This document shows positions 25,946 to 34,975 of a stretch of 64,000 nt of DNA, one piece after another. A model generated the notes under the pieces. The model did no database searches. It was given only the letters and a program-made list of their open reading frames with translations, and was not told where the DNA came from. The stretch comes from JACKOB01 sp024234575 (GTDB taxonomy: Bacteria; Pseudomonadota; Gammaproteobacteria; Pseudomonadales; Oleiphilaceae): assembly GCA_051208035.1 (NCBI GenBank), contig JBPJFZ010000004.1, forward strand, positions 124,001 through 188,000, in the 5' to 3' direction. A program made the translations under genes and the position numbers. Each line of letters starts with the position of its first letter. Position 1 is the first letter of the stretch.

Positions 25946-26022
25946 TGGTAGCAAGGGGCGGATTCGAACCGCCGACCCCAGCATTATGAGTGCTGTGCTC
26001 TAACCAACTGAGCTACCTTGCC
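25946..26022 (-). tRNA. tRNA-Met (anticodon CAT, elongator type)
   Basis: The minus strand folds into a 77-nt tRNA with paired acceptor stem (GGCAAGG with CCTTGCT, allowing a G-U pair), encoded CCA, and anticodon loop CTCATAA in stem CAGCA/TGCTG. The body resembles E. coli elongator tRNA-Met rather than the lysidine-modified tRNA-Ile2, which shares the CAT anticodon. Confidence 0.93.
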
Positions 26023-26041
26023 GCATCAATTTGAGGCGCGT

Positions 26042-26070
26042 ATTCTGTTGTTTTTTTTAATTATTGTCAA
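26042..26070 (-). promoter_or_regulatory. Sigma70 promoter of tRNA-Met
   Basis: On the minus strand TTGACA (26070-26065) and CAGAAT (26047-26042) are separated by 17 bp and followed by the GC-rich discriminator ACGCGCC, as at the tRNA-Leu gene. The tRNA 5' end is about 20 nt downstream. Confidence 0.7.
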
Positions 26071-26094
26071 GCAATTAAATAACAGAAATTTAAG

Positions 26095-27186
26095 TTAAAC
26101 GTTAAATCTAAAATGAACAACGTCACCATCACTAACGATGTAGTCTTTTCCTTCGAGCCTCCATTTGCCAGCTTCTTTAGCACCCTGTTCGCCTTTGTAC
26201 TGAATGAAGTCATCGTAGGCAGTTACTTCTGCGCGTATAAAACCTTTCTCGAAGTCTGTATGAATAACTCCTGCGGCTTGGGGGGCTGTTGCACCAACGG
26301 GAATTGTCCAGGCGCGCACTTCTTTTACACCTGCGGTGAAGTACGTTTGTAAGCCGAGCAAACTGTAGCCTGCGCGTATGACGCGATCCAAGCCTGGCTC
26401 TTCCATGCCAAGCTCAGCGAGAAACTCTGCTTTCTCGTCGTCATCAAGTTCGGCAATTTCGGATTCAAGCTTGTTGCAAATTGGAACCACGACGGCATTT
26501 TCTTTAGCGGCGATCTCTCTGACGACGTCCAGGTAAGGGTTGTTTTCAAAGCCTTCTTCATCGACGTTAGCGATATACATCGTGGGTTTAATTGTCAGCA
26601 GGTGGATTTCCCGTAACAGCAACAACTCTTCTTTGTTCAGGCCGGCCGTTCTTACAGGTTTGGCTTCATTGAGATGTGGTAGCAATCGTTCGAGTATTTC
26701 AATTTGTGCTTTTGAATTTTTATCGCCGCCTTTTGCCATTCTGCCTATACGTTTAATGGCCTTTTCGACGCTGTCGAGATCTGCTAAAGCTAATTCTGTA
26801 TTGATGACATCAATATCGGCAGCCGGGTCAACTTTCGCAGCAACATGCACAACGTTTTCATCGTCAAAGCAGCGCACAACGTGGGCGATAGCGTCGGTTT
26901 CGCGTATATTGGCGAGAAACTGATTACCAAGGCCTTCACCTTTGGATGCGCCAGCAACCAGGCCTGCAATATCTACGAATTCCATTGTGGTGGGAAGAAT
27001 GCGTTGTGGTTTTACGATTTCTGCTAACTTGCCAAGGCGCGGGTCAGGCATCGGGACAACGCCAGAGTTGGGCTCTATCGTACAGAATGGGAAGTTTTCA
27101 GCGCTAATCCCGGCTTTGGTGAGAGCGTTGAAAAGCGTCGATTTACCAACATTTGGCAGGCCGACAATGCCGCAGTTAAAACCCAT
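26095..27186 (-). CDS. ychF: Obg-family ATPase YchF
   Basis: Ribosome-associated P-loop protein of the Obg family that prefers ATP and negatively affects oxidative-stress defence in E. coli. The sequence begins MGFNCGIVGLPNVGKSTLFNA (P-loop near 8-17), with the YchF-specific FPFCTIEPNSGVV near 33, the DIAGLVAGASKGEGLGNQFL switch near 70 and NVDE in place of NKxD near 203. The C-terminal TGS domain ends with KDYIVSDGDVVHFRFNV. The length of 363 aa is standard. It is the last gene of the prs-rplY-pth-ychF series. Confidence 0.97.
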   Translation of the reverse strand: MGFNCGIVGLPNVGKSTLFNALTKAGISAENFPFCTIEPNSGVVPMPDPRLGKLAEIVKPQRILPTTMEFVDIAGLVAGASKGEGLGNQFLANIRETDAIAHVVRCFDDENVVHVAAKVDPAADIDVINTELALADLDSVEKAIKRIGRMAKGGDKNSKAQIEILERLLPHLNEAKPVRTAGLNKEELLLLREIHLLTIKPTMYIANVDEEGFENNPYLDVVREIAAKENAVVVPICNKLESEIAELDDDEKAEFLAELGMEEPGLDRVIRAGYSLLGLQTYFTAGVKEVRAWTIPVGATAPQAAGVIHTDFEKGFIRAEVTAYDDFIQYKGEQGAKEAGKWRLEGKDYIVSDGDVVHFRFNV

Positions 27187-27303
27187 AATGTAATCCCTGG
27201 TGATAAGTTAAGTTTTAAGAAGTCGTTTTAACGATGACTCAATTTAGGCGCGGGATTATACCGCTATTATTGGGTTAGGTTAAGTCACAGGTTTCTGTGC
27301 TGG

Positions 27304-27885
27304 TTATTGTCCGGCAAATGAGTTGATGCGGTTCATTGCTTTGGCTATTTCTCCAGAGGTGAGTAAGTCTAGTGAGCGCTCGCACTCATCAAAGGTGGAT
27401 TCTAATAACTGCATTTGGCTTTTATCTGTCTTTCCCAGTACGTATCCTACCACTTGCTCTTTGTTGCCGGGGTGGTCGATGCCCAGGCGCAGTCGGTAAA
27501 AGTTGTTTCCGCCCAGCGCTTTAATGATGTCGCGCAGTCCGTTGTGGCCGCCATGTCCGCCTCCGAGTTTAAGCTTGACTTTGCCGCACGGGAGGTCGAG
27601 CTCGTCGTGAGCGACCAGGATTTCTTCTGGTAATATTTTAAAAAATGACGCGATTGCCTGTACCGAAAGACCGCTTCTGTTCATATAGGTTGTTGGGTTG
27701 ATCAGGTGTAGGTCTGAGTTTGCAACAGAAATTTTTGCATACATTCCGTGGAATTTTCTTTCGGGTTTAAGCTGCTGCCCGCTACGTTGCGCCAGGTATT
27801 CGATAAATTGCGCACCCGCATTGTGTCTGGTTTGTTCGTATTCTTTACCTGGGTTACCAAGCCCAACAATTATTTTAACTGTCAT
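27304..27885 (-). CDS. pth: Peptidyl-tRNA hydrolase
   Basis: Hydrolyses peptidyl-tRNA released from ribosomes to recycle tRNA. Catalytic residues are visible in KIIVGLGNPGKEYEQTRHNAG (catalytic His near 20, Asn near 10) and HDELDLPCGKVKLKLGGGHGGHNGL (Asp near 93). The ATG at 27885 gives the standard MTVKIIVGLGNPG start; an in-frame ATG at 27912 would add nine residues and overlaps the upstream spacer. The length of 193 aa is normal. Confidence 0.96.
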   Translation of the reverse strand: MTVKIIVGLGNPGKEYEQTRHNAGAQFIEYLAQRSGQQLKPERKFHGMYAKISVANSDLHLINPTTYMNRSGLSVQAIASFFKILPEEILVAHDELDLPCGKVKLKLGGGHGGHNGLRDIIKALGGNNFYRLRLGIDHPGNKEQVVGYVLGKTDKSQMQLLESTFDECERSLDLLTSGEIAKAMNRINSFAGQ

Positions 27886-27921
27886 GCGCTTTCTGCCGTC
27901 TGGTGTGTGCATGTAGCTATA

Positions 27922-27947
27922 AAAAAGGCAGCTTGCGCTGCCTTTTT
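27922..27947 (-). terminator. Intrinsic terminator between rplY and pth
   Basis: AAAAAGGCAGC pairs with GCTGCCTTTTT around a 4-nt loop; both flanks are A/T runs, so it could work in either direction. It sits after the minus-strand rplY stop and should reduce read-through into pth. Confidence 0.8.
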
Positions 27948-27963
27948 AGTATGCTCTGAAGGC

Positions 27964-28584
27964 TTACTCTTCGGTAGCTTCTTCGTCGTCTGCTTTGCTG
28001 CCCTTTGGTTTGTGAATTGAAGCAATTGGCAAGTTGTGGTCTTCGCCATGTGCCAATGCTGCAATGGTAACGCCTTTTGGTAATACAATGTCTGAAAGGT
28101 GCAGGATTTGATCAACTTCAACATCTTTCATGTCTACTTCGATGTATTCTGGCAGATCGCCCGGCAAGCATATGATTTCAACTTCAGTCATCTGGTGTGA
28201 TACCGCGCCGCCGCCCATTTTAACGCCCACAGAAGACTCTTCGTTAATGAAGTGAAGTGGCACGTGCACATGGATTGCATGGTCTTTGCTAACACGCATA
28301 AAATCAGCATGAGTAACCATGTTGGTAGCAGGGTGGCGTTGCAGATCTTTAAGAATTGCTGACTCTTCTTTTCCGTCGTATTTAACGGTCAGAATGTGAG
28401 AGTAAAAAGCTTCGTTCTCAAGAGACTTAACAACTTCATTTTGCTTCAGTGTCAGGCAAACAGGGTCTTTGCCTTCGCCGTACAGAATGGCTGGAACTTT
28501 GTTGTCAAGACGACGCAGGCGGCGGCTCGCACCTTTCCCCTGGTCAGCTCGGACTTCTGCATTAACTATAAATAAATCTGACAT
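27964..28584 (-). CDS. rplY: 50S ribosomal protein L25 (long CTC form)
   Basis: Binds 5S rRNA. The L25 domain (about 5-95) starts VNAEVRADQGKGASRRLRRLDNKVPAILYG and is followed by the TL5/CTC beta domain (about 100-190), including the EVEIICLPGDLPEYIEVDMKDVEVDQILHLSDI region. At 206 aa it is the long form, unlike the 94-aa E. coli L25. The acidic C terminus is usual. It lies between prs and pth, as in Pseudomonas. Confidence 0.96.
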   Translation of the reverse strand: MSDLFIVNAEVRADQGKGASRRLRRLDNKVPAILYGEGKDPVCLTLKQNEVVKSLENEAFYSHILTVKYDGKEESAILKDLQRHPATNMVTHADFMRVSKDHAIHVHVPLHFINEESSVGVKMGGGAVSHQMTEVEIICLPGDLPEYIEVDMKDVEVDQILHLSDIVLPKGVTIAALAHGEDHNLPIASIHKPKGSKADDEEATEE

Positions 28585-28732
28585 TTTACTTTCCTTTAAT
28601 TAGCGGTAAACGGACTCGCGACCAAGTTTCGTTTCCGGCTTTGATTGGCTGGGTTATCCAGCCGATTAAGCGACGAAAGAACAGTTGCTCTTCGTCGCAT
28701 TGTTCTGGTGTTTCGACAGTTTTCGTGACAGC

Positions 28733-29677
28733 TTAATCAAACATTGCACTGATGGATTCTTCGTTGCAAATCCGGCGAATTGATTCTGCCAGTAGGCCTG
28801 ACATCGAAAGGATGCGGATTTTATCACATTTCTTTCCATTGTCACTAAGTGGAATGGTGTCAGTGATAACCAGTTCATCTAATGAAGATTTGCTGATGTT
28901 GTCTATCGCCGGTCCAGATAGTACAGGGTGGGTGATATAGGCGATAACTTTTTCTGCGCCGTGCTCTTTCAGAGCGTTAGCTGCTTTGCAGAGAGTGCCT
29001 GCGGTATCGACGATATCGTCAACGAGGATGCAAGTCTTTCCTGCAACATCACCGATAATGTGCATAACCTGTGAAACGTTCGCTTTGGGGCGGCGCTTGT
29101 CGATAATAGCAAGATCGGCATCGTCCAGGCGCTTGGCCATGGCTCGTGCGCGAACAACACCACCTACATCCGGTGACACGACGACAAAGTTTTCAAAATG
29201 TCGTCTTTCGATATCATCGATTAGTATGGGGGTTGCGTAGACGTTGTCTACCGGCATATCAAAAAAGCCCTGAATCTGATCAGCGTGCAGGTCAACCGTT
29301 AGTAGTCTGTTGATGCCTACGCCGGACATCATGTCGGCAACTACTTTTGCACTGATGGGAACTCGCATAGAGCGAACTCGCCGGTCTTGCCTGGCATAGC
29401 CGAAGTATGGGACAACAGCTGTTATTCGCGTGGCGGATGCTCTGCGTAGGGCGTCGGCCATCACGATAAGTTCCATGATGTTGTCGTTGGTAGGAGCACA
29501 TGTTGGCTGAATGATGAAAATATCACGGCCGCGCACGTTCTCGTTTATTTCAACAGAAATTTCACCATCACTGAACTTGTCAACAGTTGCATCCCCCAGA
29601 GGGATGTGAAGTTTATCTACAACGAGTTGGGCAAGATCCGGATTAGCGTTTCCCGCAAAGACCATTAACTTGGACAC
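28733..29677 (-). CDS. prs: Ribose-phosphate pyrophosphokinase (PRPP synthase)
   Basis: Makes PRPP from ribose 5-phosphate and ATP for nucleotide, His and Trp synthesis. Motifs: KLMVFAGNANPDLA start, FSDGEISVEINENVRGRD near 33, VVPYFGYARQDRR near 93, TVDLHADQIQGFF near 127 and the PRPP loop ILVDDIVDTAGTL near 218. The GTG at 29677 is chosen because it is preceded by AAAGGA and gives the family N terminus; an upstream in-frame ATG would run through the tRNA-Gln gene. The resulting length of 314 aa is standard. Confidence 0.96.
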   Translation of the reverse strand: MSKLMVFAGNANPDLAQLVVDKLHIPLGDATVDKFSDGEISVEINENVRGRDIFIIQPTCAPTNDNIMELIVMADALRRASATRITAVVPYFGYARQDRRVRSMRVPISAKVVADMMSGVGINRLLTVDLHADQIQGFFDMPVDNVYATPILIDDIERRHFENFVVVSPDVGGVVRARAMAKRLDDADLAIIDKRRPKANVSQVMHIIGDVAGKTCILVDDIVDTAGTLCKAANALKEHGAEKVIAYITHPVLSGPAIDNISKSSLDELVITDTIPLSDNGKKCDKIRILSMSGLLAESIRRICNEESISAMFD

Positions 29678-29728
29678 GGTACTATCCTTTGGCTGATTTG
29701 TAGTATTCAAGGGAGATATAGAAGAAGT

Positions 29729-29803
29729 TGGCTGGGGTGGCTGGATTCGAACCAACGCATGGCAGGATCAAAACCTGCTGCCTTACCGCTTGGCGACACC
29801 CCA
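29729..29803 (-). tRNA. tRNA-Gln (anticodon TTG)
   Basis: A 75-nt cloverleaf on the minus strand with acceptor TGGGGTG/CACCCCA, encoded CCA, anticodon loop TTTTGAT in stem GCAGG/CCTGC and T loop GGTTCGAATCC. It sits between ispE and prs, the usual gammaproteobacterial position, and is probably processed from an ispE-prs transcript. Confidence 0.97.
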
Positions 29804-29827
29804 GTATAAATTTCATGTCTAGGCGCT

Positions 29828-30679
29828 TTAGGTCCTTTTCTCTAGTTCAATGTGAACTGGAGATTGGTTAATACCCTGTGCGACAAAGCCTTTGAATTGT
29901 TCTGGCAGTTGATTCAGAACTTCATTTGCTTTTGTCATGCTTTCGAATTTAGCGAAAACACATGCACCTGTTCCTGTTAGCATGGCTTTTGAGAACTTGT
30001 TTAACCAATTTATTGCTTGATCCACTGGGTCAAACATTGATCTAACGAGTGGTTCGCAATCATTTCTGAGTGATGAACCGTATCCCTCAAGAGCGGGCGC
30101 TATTTTCAACTTTGAGGTGTTCCTTGTCAACCTTTTGTCTGAAAATATTTTTGCAGTATTTACAGAGCATCCTGGCGAGATAATTAAATACCAGTTTTCA
30201 GGCAGGTTGATGGGCGTGAGCTGATCGCCAATACCTTCTGCAAACGCAGAGTGGCCGCTAACGAAAACAGGTACGTCCGCTCCTAATGTTTTGCCTAATG
30301 CCGCAAGTTTGTCAGTGCTTAAATTTAGCTTCCACAATCTATTCAGGGCCAGCAGGGTGGTGGCTGCATTCGAGCTGCCACCACCCAGGCCTCCGCCCAT
30401 GGGGATACGCTTATTGATAGTGATTGCTGCCCCTAGTGGGCAGTTTGAGGTTTGTTTTAATAATTGTGCTGCCCGCCAGATAAGATTTGTCTCAAGGGGG
30501 ATGTCAGTAAAGTCCGGAGAAATGGTTACCTCGCCGTCAGCACGAGCTTTAAAATGCATGCTGTCGCCATAATTGAGCAATTGAAATATCGTTTGCAGCT
30601 CGTGGTAGCCGTCATCACGACGACCGTTTATATGCAGGAACAGATTAATCTTGCAGGGAGAAAGTAATTCGATGTTCAT
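29828..30679 (-). CDS. ispE: 4-diphosphocytidyl-2-C-methyl-D-erythritol kinase
   Basis: GHMP kinase of the non-mevalonate isoprenoid pathway; it phosphorylates CDP-ME at the 2-OH. Motif 1 is SPCKINLFLHINGRRDDGYHEL (about 7-28). The GHMP ATP loop PMGGGLGGGSSNAATTLL lies near 94-111 and the third motif MLTGTGACVFA near 244. The length of 283 aa is standard. It is downstream of lolB and upstream of tRNA-Gln and prs on the minus strand. Confidence 0.96.
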   Translation of the reverse strand: MNIELLSPCKINLFLHINGRRDDGYHELQTIFQLLNYGDSMHFKARADGEVTISPDFTDIPLETNLIWRAAQLLKQTSNCPLGAAITINKRIPMGGGLGGGSSNAATTLLALNRLWKLNLSTDKLAALGKTLGADVPVFVSGHSAFAEGIGDQLTPINLPENWYLIISPGCSVNTAKIFSDKRLTRNTSKLKIAPALEGYGSSLRNDCEPLVRSMFDPVDQAINWLNKFSKAMLTGTGACVFAKFESMTKANEVLNQLPEQFKGFVAQGINQSPVHIELEKRT

Positions 30680-30749
30680 GTTGTCTGTTGGTGCGCGTGA
30701 TTAAGGTTGTGATGGTGCGTAAGGTTTGGGTTGTTCGCTGATCGAAAGT

Positions 30750-31445
30750 TCATGCATCGTCCAGATGCCATTCATTAATGATCACTATGATGGTGACGTC
30801 GCCATTGGTCAGTTTGATTTTACCGGGCAGACGGAAATCCCCGGTGGTGTCGAATCGACTTGCATCAATGCTCCAGCCAGACTCCCTAAATTTTGCCGGG
30901 TCACCTTGTTCGGTAAACATTACGCTCTGAGTAAACTTTGGGGAGGGAACCCCTTTTATCCAGAATGGCAGCTGCTTCAACGGTAACGACCAGCCAAGCT
31001 GCTGGTACAGTAAGGATTCGGGGGTGTCGGAAACAATGGTTTCACCATCTGATTTGCTGATTTGCAGCATCTCCGGGTTACCGACAAGTTGTGTCGCCCC
31101 CATCCCCAATATTGATGAAGACAAGTCGATAATGAAGTTGTCCTCAATTTGCTGCCAGCGGTTAATGACCGCACTATCGTTCTGGTCTGGCTGTTTAACG
31201 CCTATTTTTCCGATGATGCGCCAGGATGTTAATGTGTACAGCTGGGCTCGGCGAACCTCCCACTGTGGAGGGGGAGTTTTATCGACAGCTAAGTTGTATT
31301 CGGGTTTGGTTGCACAACCACTCATTGTGGCGGCAAGAACTATCAGCAGGAAGGCGGCGCGAGGTAGATCGCGTCTCCTTCCTGAATGACGGTGTAAGTT
31401 TAGTCTTTTGCTGTTGGCTTTTACGAATAAGCGGCTAAAAATAAT
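30750..31445 (-). CDS. lolB: Outer-membrane lipoprotein receptor LolB, non-standard start
   Basis: LolB accepts lipoproteins from LolA and inserts them in the outer membrane. Recognised by context (before ispE) and by WRIIGKIGV and the LGMGATQLVGNPEMLQI core. The first ATG in frame (31325) encodes MSGC, so it would remove the whole signal peptide, whose cysteine is at codon 4. Upstream the frame stays open and encodes a basic n-region (RRRDLPRA) and hydrophobic core (AAFLLIVLAAT), ideal for a lipoprotein, but between 31325 and the upstream in-frame stop it holds no ATG, GTG or TTG. An ATT at 31445, 8 nt after an AAAAGG and about 19 bp after the upstream gene's stop, is my proposed start. A sequence error is the main alternative. 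Confidence 0.75.
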   Translation of the reverse strand: MIFSRLFVKANSKRLNLHRHSGRRRDLPRAAFLLIVLAATMSGCATKPEYNLAVDKTPPPQWEVRRAQLYTLTSWRIIGKIGVKQPDQNDSAVINRWQQIEDNFIIDLSSSILGMGATQLVGNPEMLQISKSDGETIVSDTPESLLYQQLGWSLPLKQLPFWIKGVPSPKFTQSVMFTEQGDPAKFRESGWSIDASRFDTTGDFRLPGKIKLTNGDVTIIVIINEWHLDDA

Positions 31446-31464
31446 GATGTTGACCTTTTAAGTT

Positions 31465-33246
31465 CTAAAGTTTTACGTTAAGGCGTTTCAATGTTTCTGT
31501 CAGTATACGGTGGTCTGGGGTTTCATTCGCAGCCTTTCGCCATATGTCCAGAGCTTCGCTTTTTCGATCAATGCTCCAAAGGATCTCTCCCAGGTGAGCC
31601 GCAACCTCCGGGTCTGGATACTTTTGATAAGCCTCGTTAATGTGTACCAGGGCCTGTTCTATGTTTCCCATGCGAAAATATACCCAGCCGAGGCTGTCTA
31701 ATACGGCAGGGCTGCCAGGATTGAGTTGTAATGCTTTATTAATCAGTTCAAAGGCTTCGAAATAACGGTCTGTTTTATCTGCCAGGGTATAGCCCAGCGC
31801 ATTAAGCGCAACAGCGTTCTCAGGTTCTCTGCTAAGGATTAGCCGAAGGTCGCTTTCCATTTCGGTTAAATTGCCAAGTCGATCATTTAGCATGGCTCTT
31901 GAATAGATCAGATTGGTGTTCTCCGGGTCTTGCTCTAATGCTGCTGTAACGGTTTTGAGAGCCAGACTGGTTTCGTCGAGATCAAGCAGAAGGTTGATCT
32001 CAACTTGCCAATAGGGGGCGGATTGCGCCGGGTTTTCGGCCCTTAGGTTGGAGAGTTCTTCCAGGACTTCGTTGAGGGCACCATTCTTTGCTCTGAGATA
32101 ACCGGAGCGGGAAAGCGCATTAAAGTAGTGACTGCCACTTTCAACCTGTCGGTAATGATCTATCGCAAGGTCGATTTCTTTGCGTTGGTCAGCGGATCTG
32201 GCCAGGTAAAAATGTGCCTCGTTAACGTGCTGCCCTTCTTCAAGTAGTTCGGTTAGTTCAGTCTGAGCAATGTCGTATTTGCCAATTTCCAGCGCAATGA
32301 GTGCGTGTGCCAGCTTTAAACCTGGGACATCGGGAAACCGTTTTAGCAGTTTGTTATATTCTTCTTCTGATCGTTCGAGCTGTCCATCGTCAACCAGCAT
32401 TCTGGCATACAGGGTGCCCAGCTTGCGGTCTTCGGGGTATTTTCTGGACGCTTTGGCCAATACGCGCAATGCTTTCTGCATTTCTCCCATGTCATAAAGA
32501 AGTGTGGCTTGCAGTAATATGCCGGGTTTGAATTCTGGGTCGAGTTCAAGGTATCTGTTGATGGTATCAAGCGCAGCAGCGTAATTTTCCCGGGATCGTT
32601 GAATTAATGAGTAGCCGTACCCCATTTCAAAGTTTTCTGGATAACGGGTAGTGAGTGTTTTATATAGGGATTCCAGTTTTTCCTGGTCTTCTGGGGGGAG
32701 ATTTTTGGCTAAAATTGCCAGGCTCTCAAAGTCCGCATGGCCGCCCAGCTGGTAAATGCGCTCCATATATTTAATGGCCGATTCAAAATCCCCCTTGCGG
32801 GTATACTGAAATGCCAGAATTTGCATTGGTTCGAGGCTGTCAGGCTCTTGTTCGAGCCAAAGGTGTGAGAGGTCGATCAGAGCGTTTTGTGATTTTAAAA
32901 ACTGAGAAACCTGTAAAGCCCGTTTGATGACGCCCAGGTCTTTGGTGTGTTGCGCTTGTTGAACGTAGTTGAGGAGTGTTATATCGAAACGATTGCGTTG
33001 CCCGGCCATTTCTGCTGCAAGTAGTGCATAAAGTGTTTCTGGTTCAAAGTCCGCTTCTATTACCTCTGGTGCGACCTTCTCTGGCGCTGCGGCAGTTGTC
33101 TTGGGAACCTCTGAAGACTTTTGAAAGCTACTGCAACCAGCGATGGCGATGGGTAAAGTCATGAGCAATAGCAGATTGCTTAGGCGTGGTTTTAAGTTGT
33201 TCAGTGTGTTGCGAAGATCAACTGGCTTTCTTTGATTTGATGGCAT
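31465..33246 (-). CDS. TPR-repeat lipoprotein
   Basis: A 593-aa protein with a lipoprotein signal (LLLLMTLPIAIAGC, Cys near 38) and a long array of tetratricopeptide-like helix pairs from about 60 to the C terminus (for example DSLEPMQILAFQYTRKGDFESAIKYMERIYQLGG, in pieces, and LNALGYTLADKTDRYFEAFELINKALQLNPGSPAVLDSLGWVYF near 490-540). Such proteins sit upstream of lolB in Pseudomonas and relatives and probably act as envelope scaffolds. No enzyme motif is seen. Its stop is about 19 bp before the proposed lolB start. Confidence 0.88.
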   Translation of the reverse strand: MPSNQRKPVDLRNTLNNLKPRLSNLLLLMTLPIAIAGCSSFQKSSEVPKTTAAAPEKVAPEVIEADFEPETLYALLAAEMAGQRNRFDITLLNYVQQAQHTKDLGVIKRALQVSQFLKSQNALIDLSHLWLEQEPDSLEPMQILAFQYTRKGDFESAIKYMERIYQLGGHADFESLAILAKNLPPEDQEKLESLYKTLTTRYPENFEMGYGYSLIQRSRENYAAALDTINRYLELDPEFKPGILLQATLLYDMGEMQKALRVLAKASRKYPEDRKLGTLYARMLVDDGQLERSEEEYNKLLKRFPDVPGLKLAHALIALEIGKYDIAQTELTELLEEGQHVNEAHFYLARSADQRKEIDLAIDHYRQVESGSHYFNALSRSGYLRAKNGALNEVLEELSNLRAENPAQSAPYWQVEINLLLDLDETSLALKTVTAALEQDPENTNLIYSRAMLNDRLGNLTEMESDLRLILSREPENAVALNALGYTLADKTDRYFEAFELINKALQLNPGSPAVLDSLGWVYFRMGNIEQALVHINEAYQKYPDPEVAAHLGEILWSIDRKSEALDIWRKAANETPDHRILTETLKRLNVKL

Positions 33247-33568
33247 TGGTTCAGATTCGCCTTAAGTATGCTGGAGTTGCAAATAATACATGTATTGTTG
33301 AGTTTAGCCGAATTAGCCTGAAACAAAATCACTCGGCGGGCAATTTAATGCTTTTTATCTTTAGTTAGCTGTTGGTTGCGCATTGGATAAGTTTTAGTTT
33401 TTATATCGGCTAAGATGGCAAAAGTCGATAGTTTTTTTGGTTTTGATCAAGCGACTCGCGCTGCAGATCTGATAATCTTTGCGCTTAATTGCAACAGTGA
33501 CTAGCTTGCGTTTTAGTACTTAAGGTAAAATTCCCGGCTGGCTAAGGGCATAAAGTTTGAATTTCTCA
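33247..33568. other. Divergent intergenic region, TPR lipoprotein and hemA
   Basis: 322 bp between divergent genes. It holds an A/T-rich stretch and a TAAAAT hexamer (33525-33530) that could be a hemA -10, but no well-spaced -35. A TTGATCAA near 33445 lacks the spacer needed for an FNR box. No coding potential or repeats were found. Confidence 0.35.
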
Positions 33569-34882
33569 ATGGCATTACTTGCACTAGGTATAAATCACAA
33601 GACAGCTTCTGTTGATATTCGCGAACGGGTAACGTTTTCTGGTGATCGGATTCACGAGGCATTGCGAGATCTTTGTGATATTGCAAATGTGGAAGAAGCC
33701 GCAATTCTATCCACCTGTAACCGCACAGAGCTGTATTGTTCTACAGAGCTGCAGGGTAGCCGTGCGCTGCTCGAATGGCTCGGGGACTATCACGGGCTCA
33801 AAGTATCCGAACTCGAAGCCTGCAGTTATGCGTTTTGGGGCGAAGATGCGGCCCGTCATATGATGCGGGTTGCCAGTGGGCTTGACTCGCTAATTCTGGG
33901 TGAACCCCAAATTCTGGGGCAAATGAAATCTGCCTACGTGACCGCGAAAGAGGCTAATACGATTGGCGGCATGCTGGGAAGGCTGTTTCAGCAAACGTTT
34001 TCGGTAGCCAAAAGAGTCAGAACGGATACGGCGATAGGTGAGAACCCGGTTTCGGTAGCTTATGCTTCGGTTAATCTGGCGAGCCGGATATTTTCAGACA
34101 TGTCCGAAAATACAGCATTGTTGATAGGGGCGGGTGAGACGATAGAGCTTGTCTCCAAGCACCTTAAAGAAGCTGGTGTGAGAAAAATTATTGTCGCTAA
34201 CCGCACGTTGTCGCGCGCCCGAGAACTGGCAGATCAACTTGACGGTTCGGCCATTACGCTGGCCGACATACCATCTCGCCTGGCTGAGGCAGATATCGTA
34301 ATTGCTTCCACTGCAAGCCCTCTACCAATATTAGGGAAAGGCGCCGTCGAGCGGGCACTAAAACTGCGTAAGCACAAACCCATTTTTATGGTTGATATCG
34401 CTGTTCCGAGAGATATCGAACCTCAGGTCGGGGAGTTGGATGATGTTTATCTTTACACCGTGGATGATCTTAAGCAGGTTGTAGAAGAAAACATTAAGTC
34501 CCGGCAGGGCGCGGCGGAAGAGGCTTCGCATTTAGTGGATAGCGGCGCTGCCGACTTTATGTACCAATTGCGCGCCCGTGGTGCAGTGAATACGCTGAAG
34601 CAATTTCGCGGCTATGCAGATGAGATTCGCAGCAGCGAGTTAGAAAAAGCGTTAAGTGCATTACGTGGTGGCACCAATCCTGAAAAAGTGTTGGCTCTGC
34701 TCGCCAAAGGAATTACCAATAAACTTATACATACTCCCACTGTTCAGGCACGAAAGGCTTCTGCTGATGGCCGCCCTGAAGTAAACGAGTGGATCAGGGA
34801 GCTATACGACTTGCCTGATACCGCCAATACAGAGTTTATCAACCCCAGTCCCGGCGCGAAAAATGAGGACGTCGAAACTTAG
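33569..34882 (+). CDS. hemA: Glutamyl-tRNA reductase
   Basis: Reduces Glu-tRNA to glutamate-1-semialdehyde with NADPH, the first step of C5 heme synthesis. The start MALLALGINHKTASVDIRERV is the family N terminus; catalytic Cys is in ILSTCNRTELY (about 50). The NADPH domain has LLIGAGETIELVSKHL near 189, and a C-terminal dimerisation helix follows from about 320. The ATG at 33569 is preferred to an in-frame TTG at 33557. It heads hemA-prfA-prmC-moeB, divergent from the TPR gene. Confidence 0.96.
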   Translation: MALLALGINHKTASVDIRERVTFSGDRIHEALRDLCDIANVEEAAILSTCNRTELYCSTELQGSRALLEWLGDYHGLKVSELEACSYAFWGEDAARHMMRVASGLDSLILGEPQILGQMKSAYVTAKEANTIGGMLGRLFQQTFSVAKRVRTDTAIGENPVSVAYASVNLASRIFSDMSENTALLIGAGETIELVSKHLKEAGVRKIIVANRTLSRARELADQLDGSAITLADIPSRLAEADIVIASTASPLPILGKGAVERALKLRKHKPIFMVDIAVPRDIEPQVGELDDVYLYTVDDLKQVVEENIKSRQGAAEEASHLVDSGAADFMYQLRARGAVNTLKQFRGYADEIRSSELEKALSALRGGTNPEKVLALLAKGITNKLIHTPTVQARKASADGRPEVNEWIRELYDLPDTANTEFINPSPGAKNEDVET

Positions 34883-34975
34883 CCATTGTACTTCGGGCAT
34901 CCTTGTCTCCACCACGGTTGTCGGGCCAAAGCAGGCTCTGCAGATATTCTAATCATCAAAAAAAGTTAACCAGTA

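Noticed and set aside
28647..28698. Hairpins between prs and rplY as terminators.
   Set aside because: GGCTGG/CCAGCC and GCGACGAA/TTCGTCGC can pair, but neither has a T-run on the minus strand.
33443..33452. TTGATCAA as an FNR box upstream of hemA.
   Set aside because: The half-sites abut without the 4-bp spacer that FNR requires.
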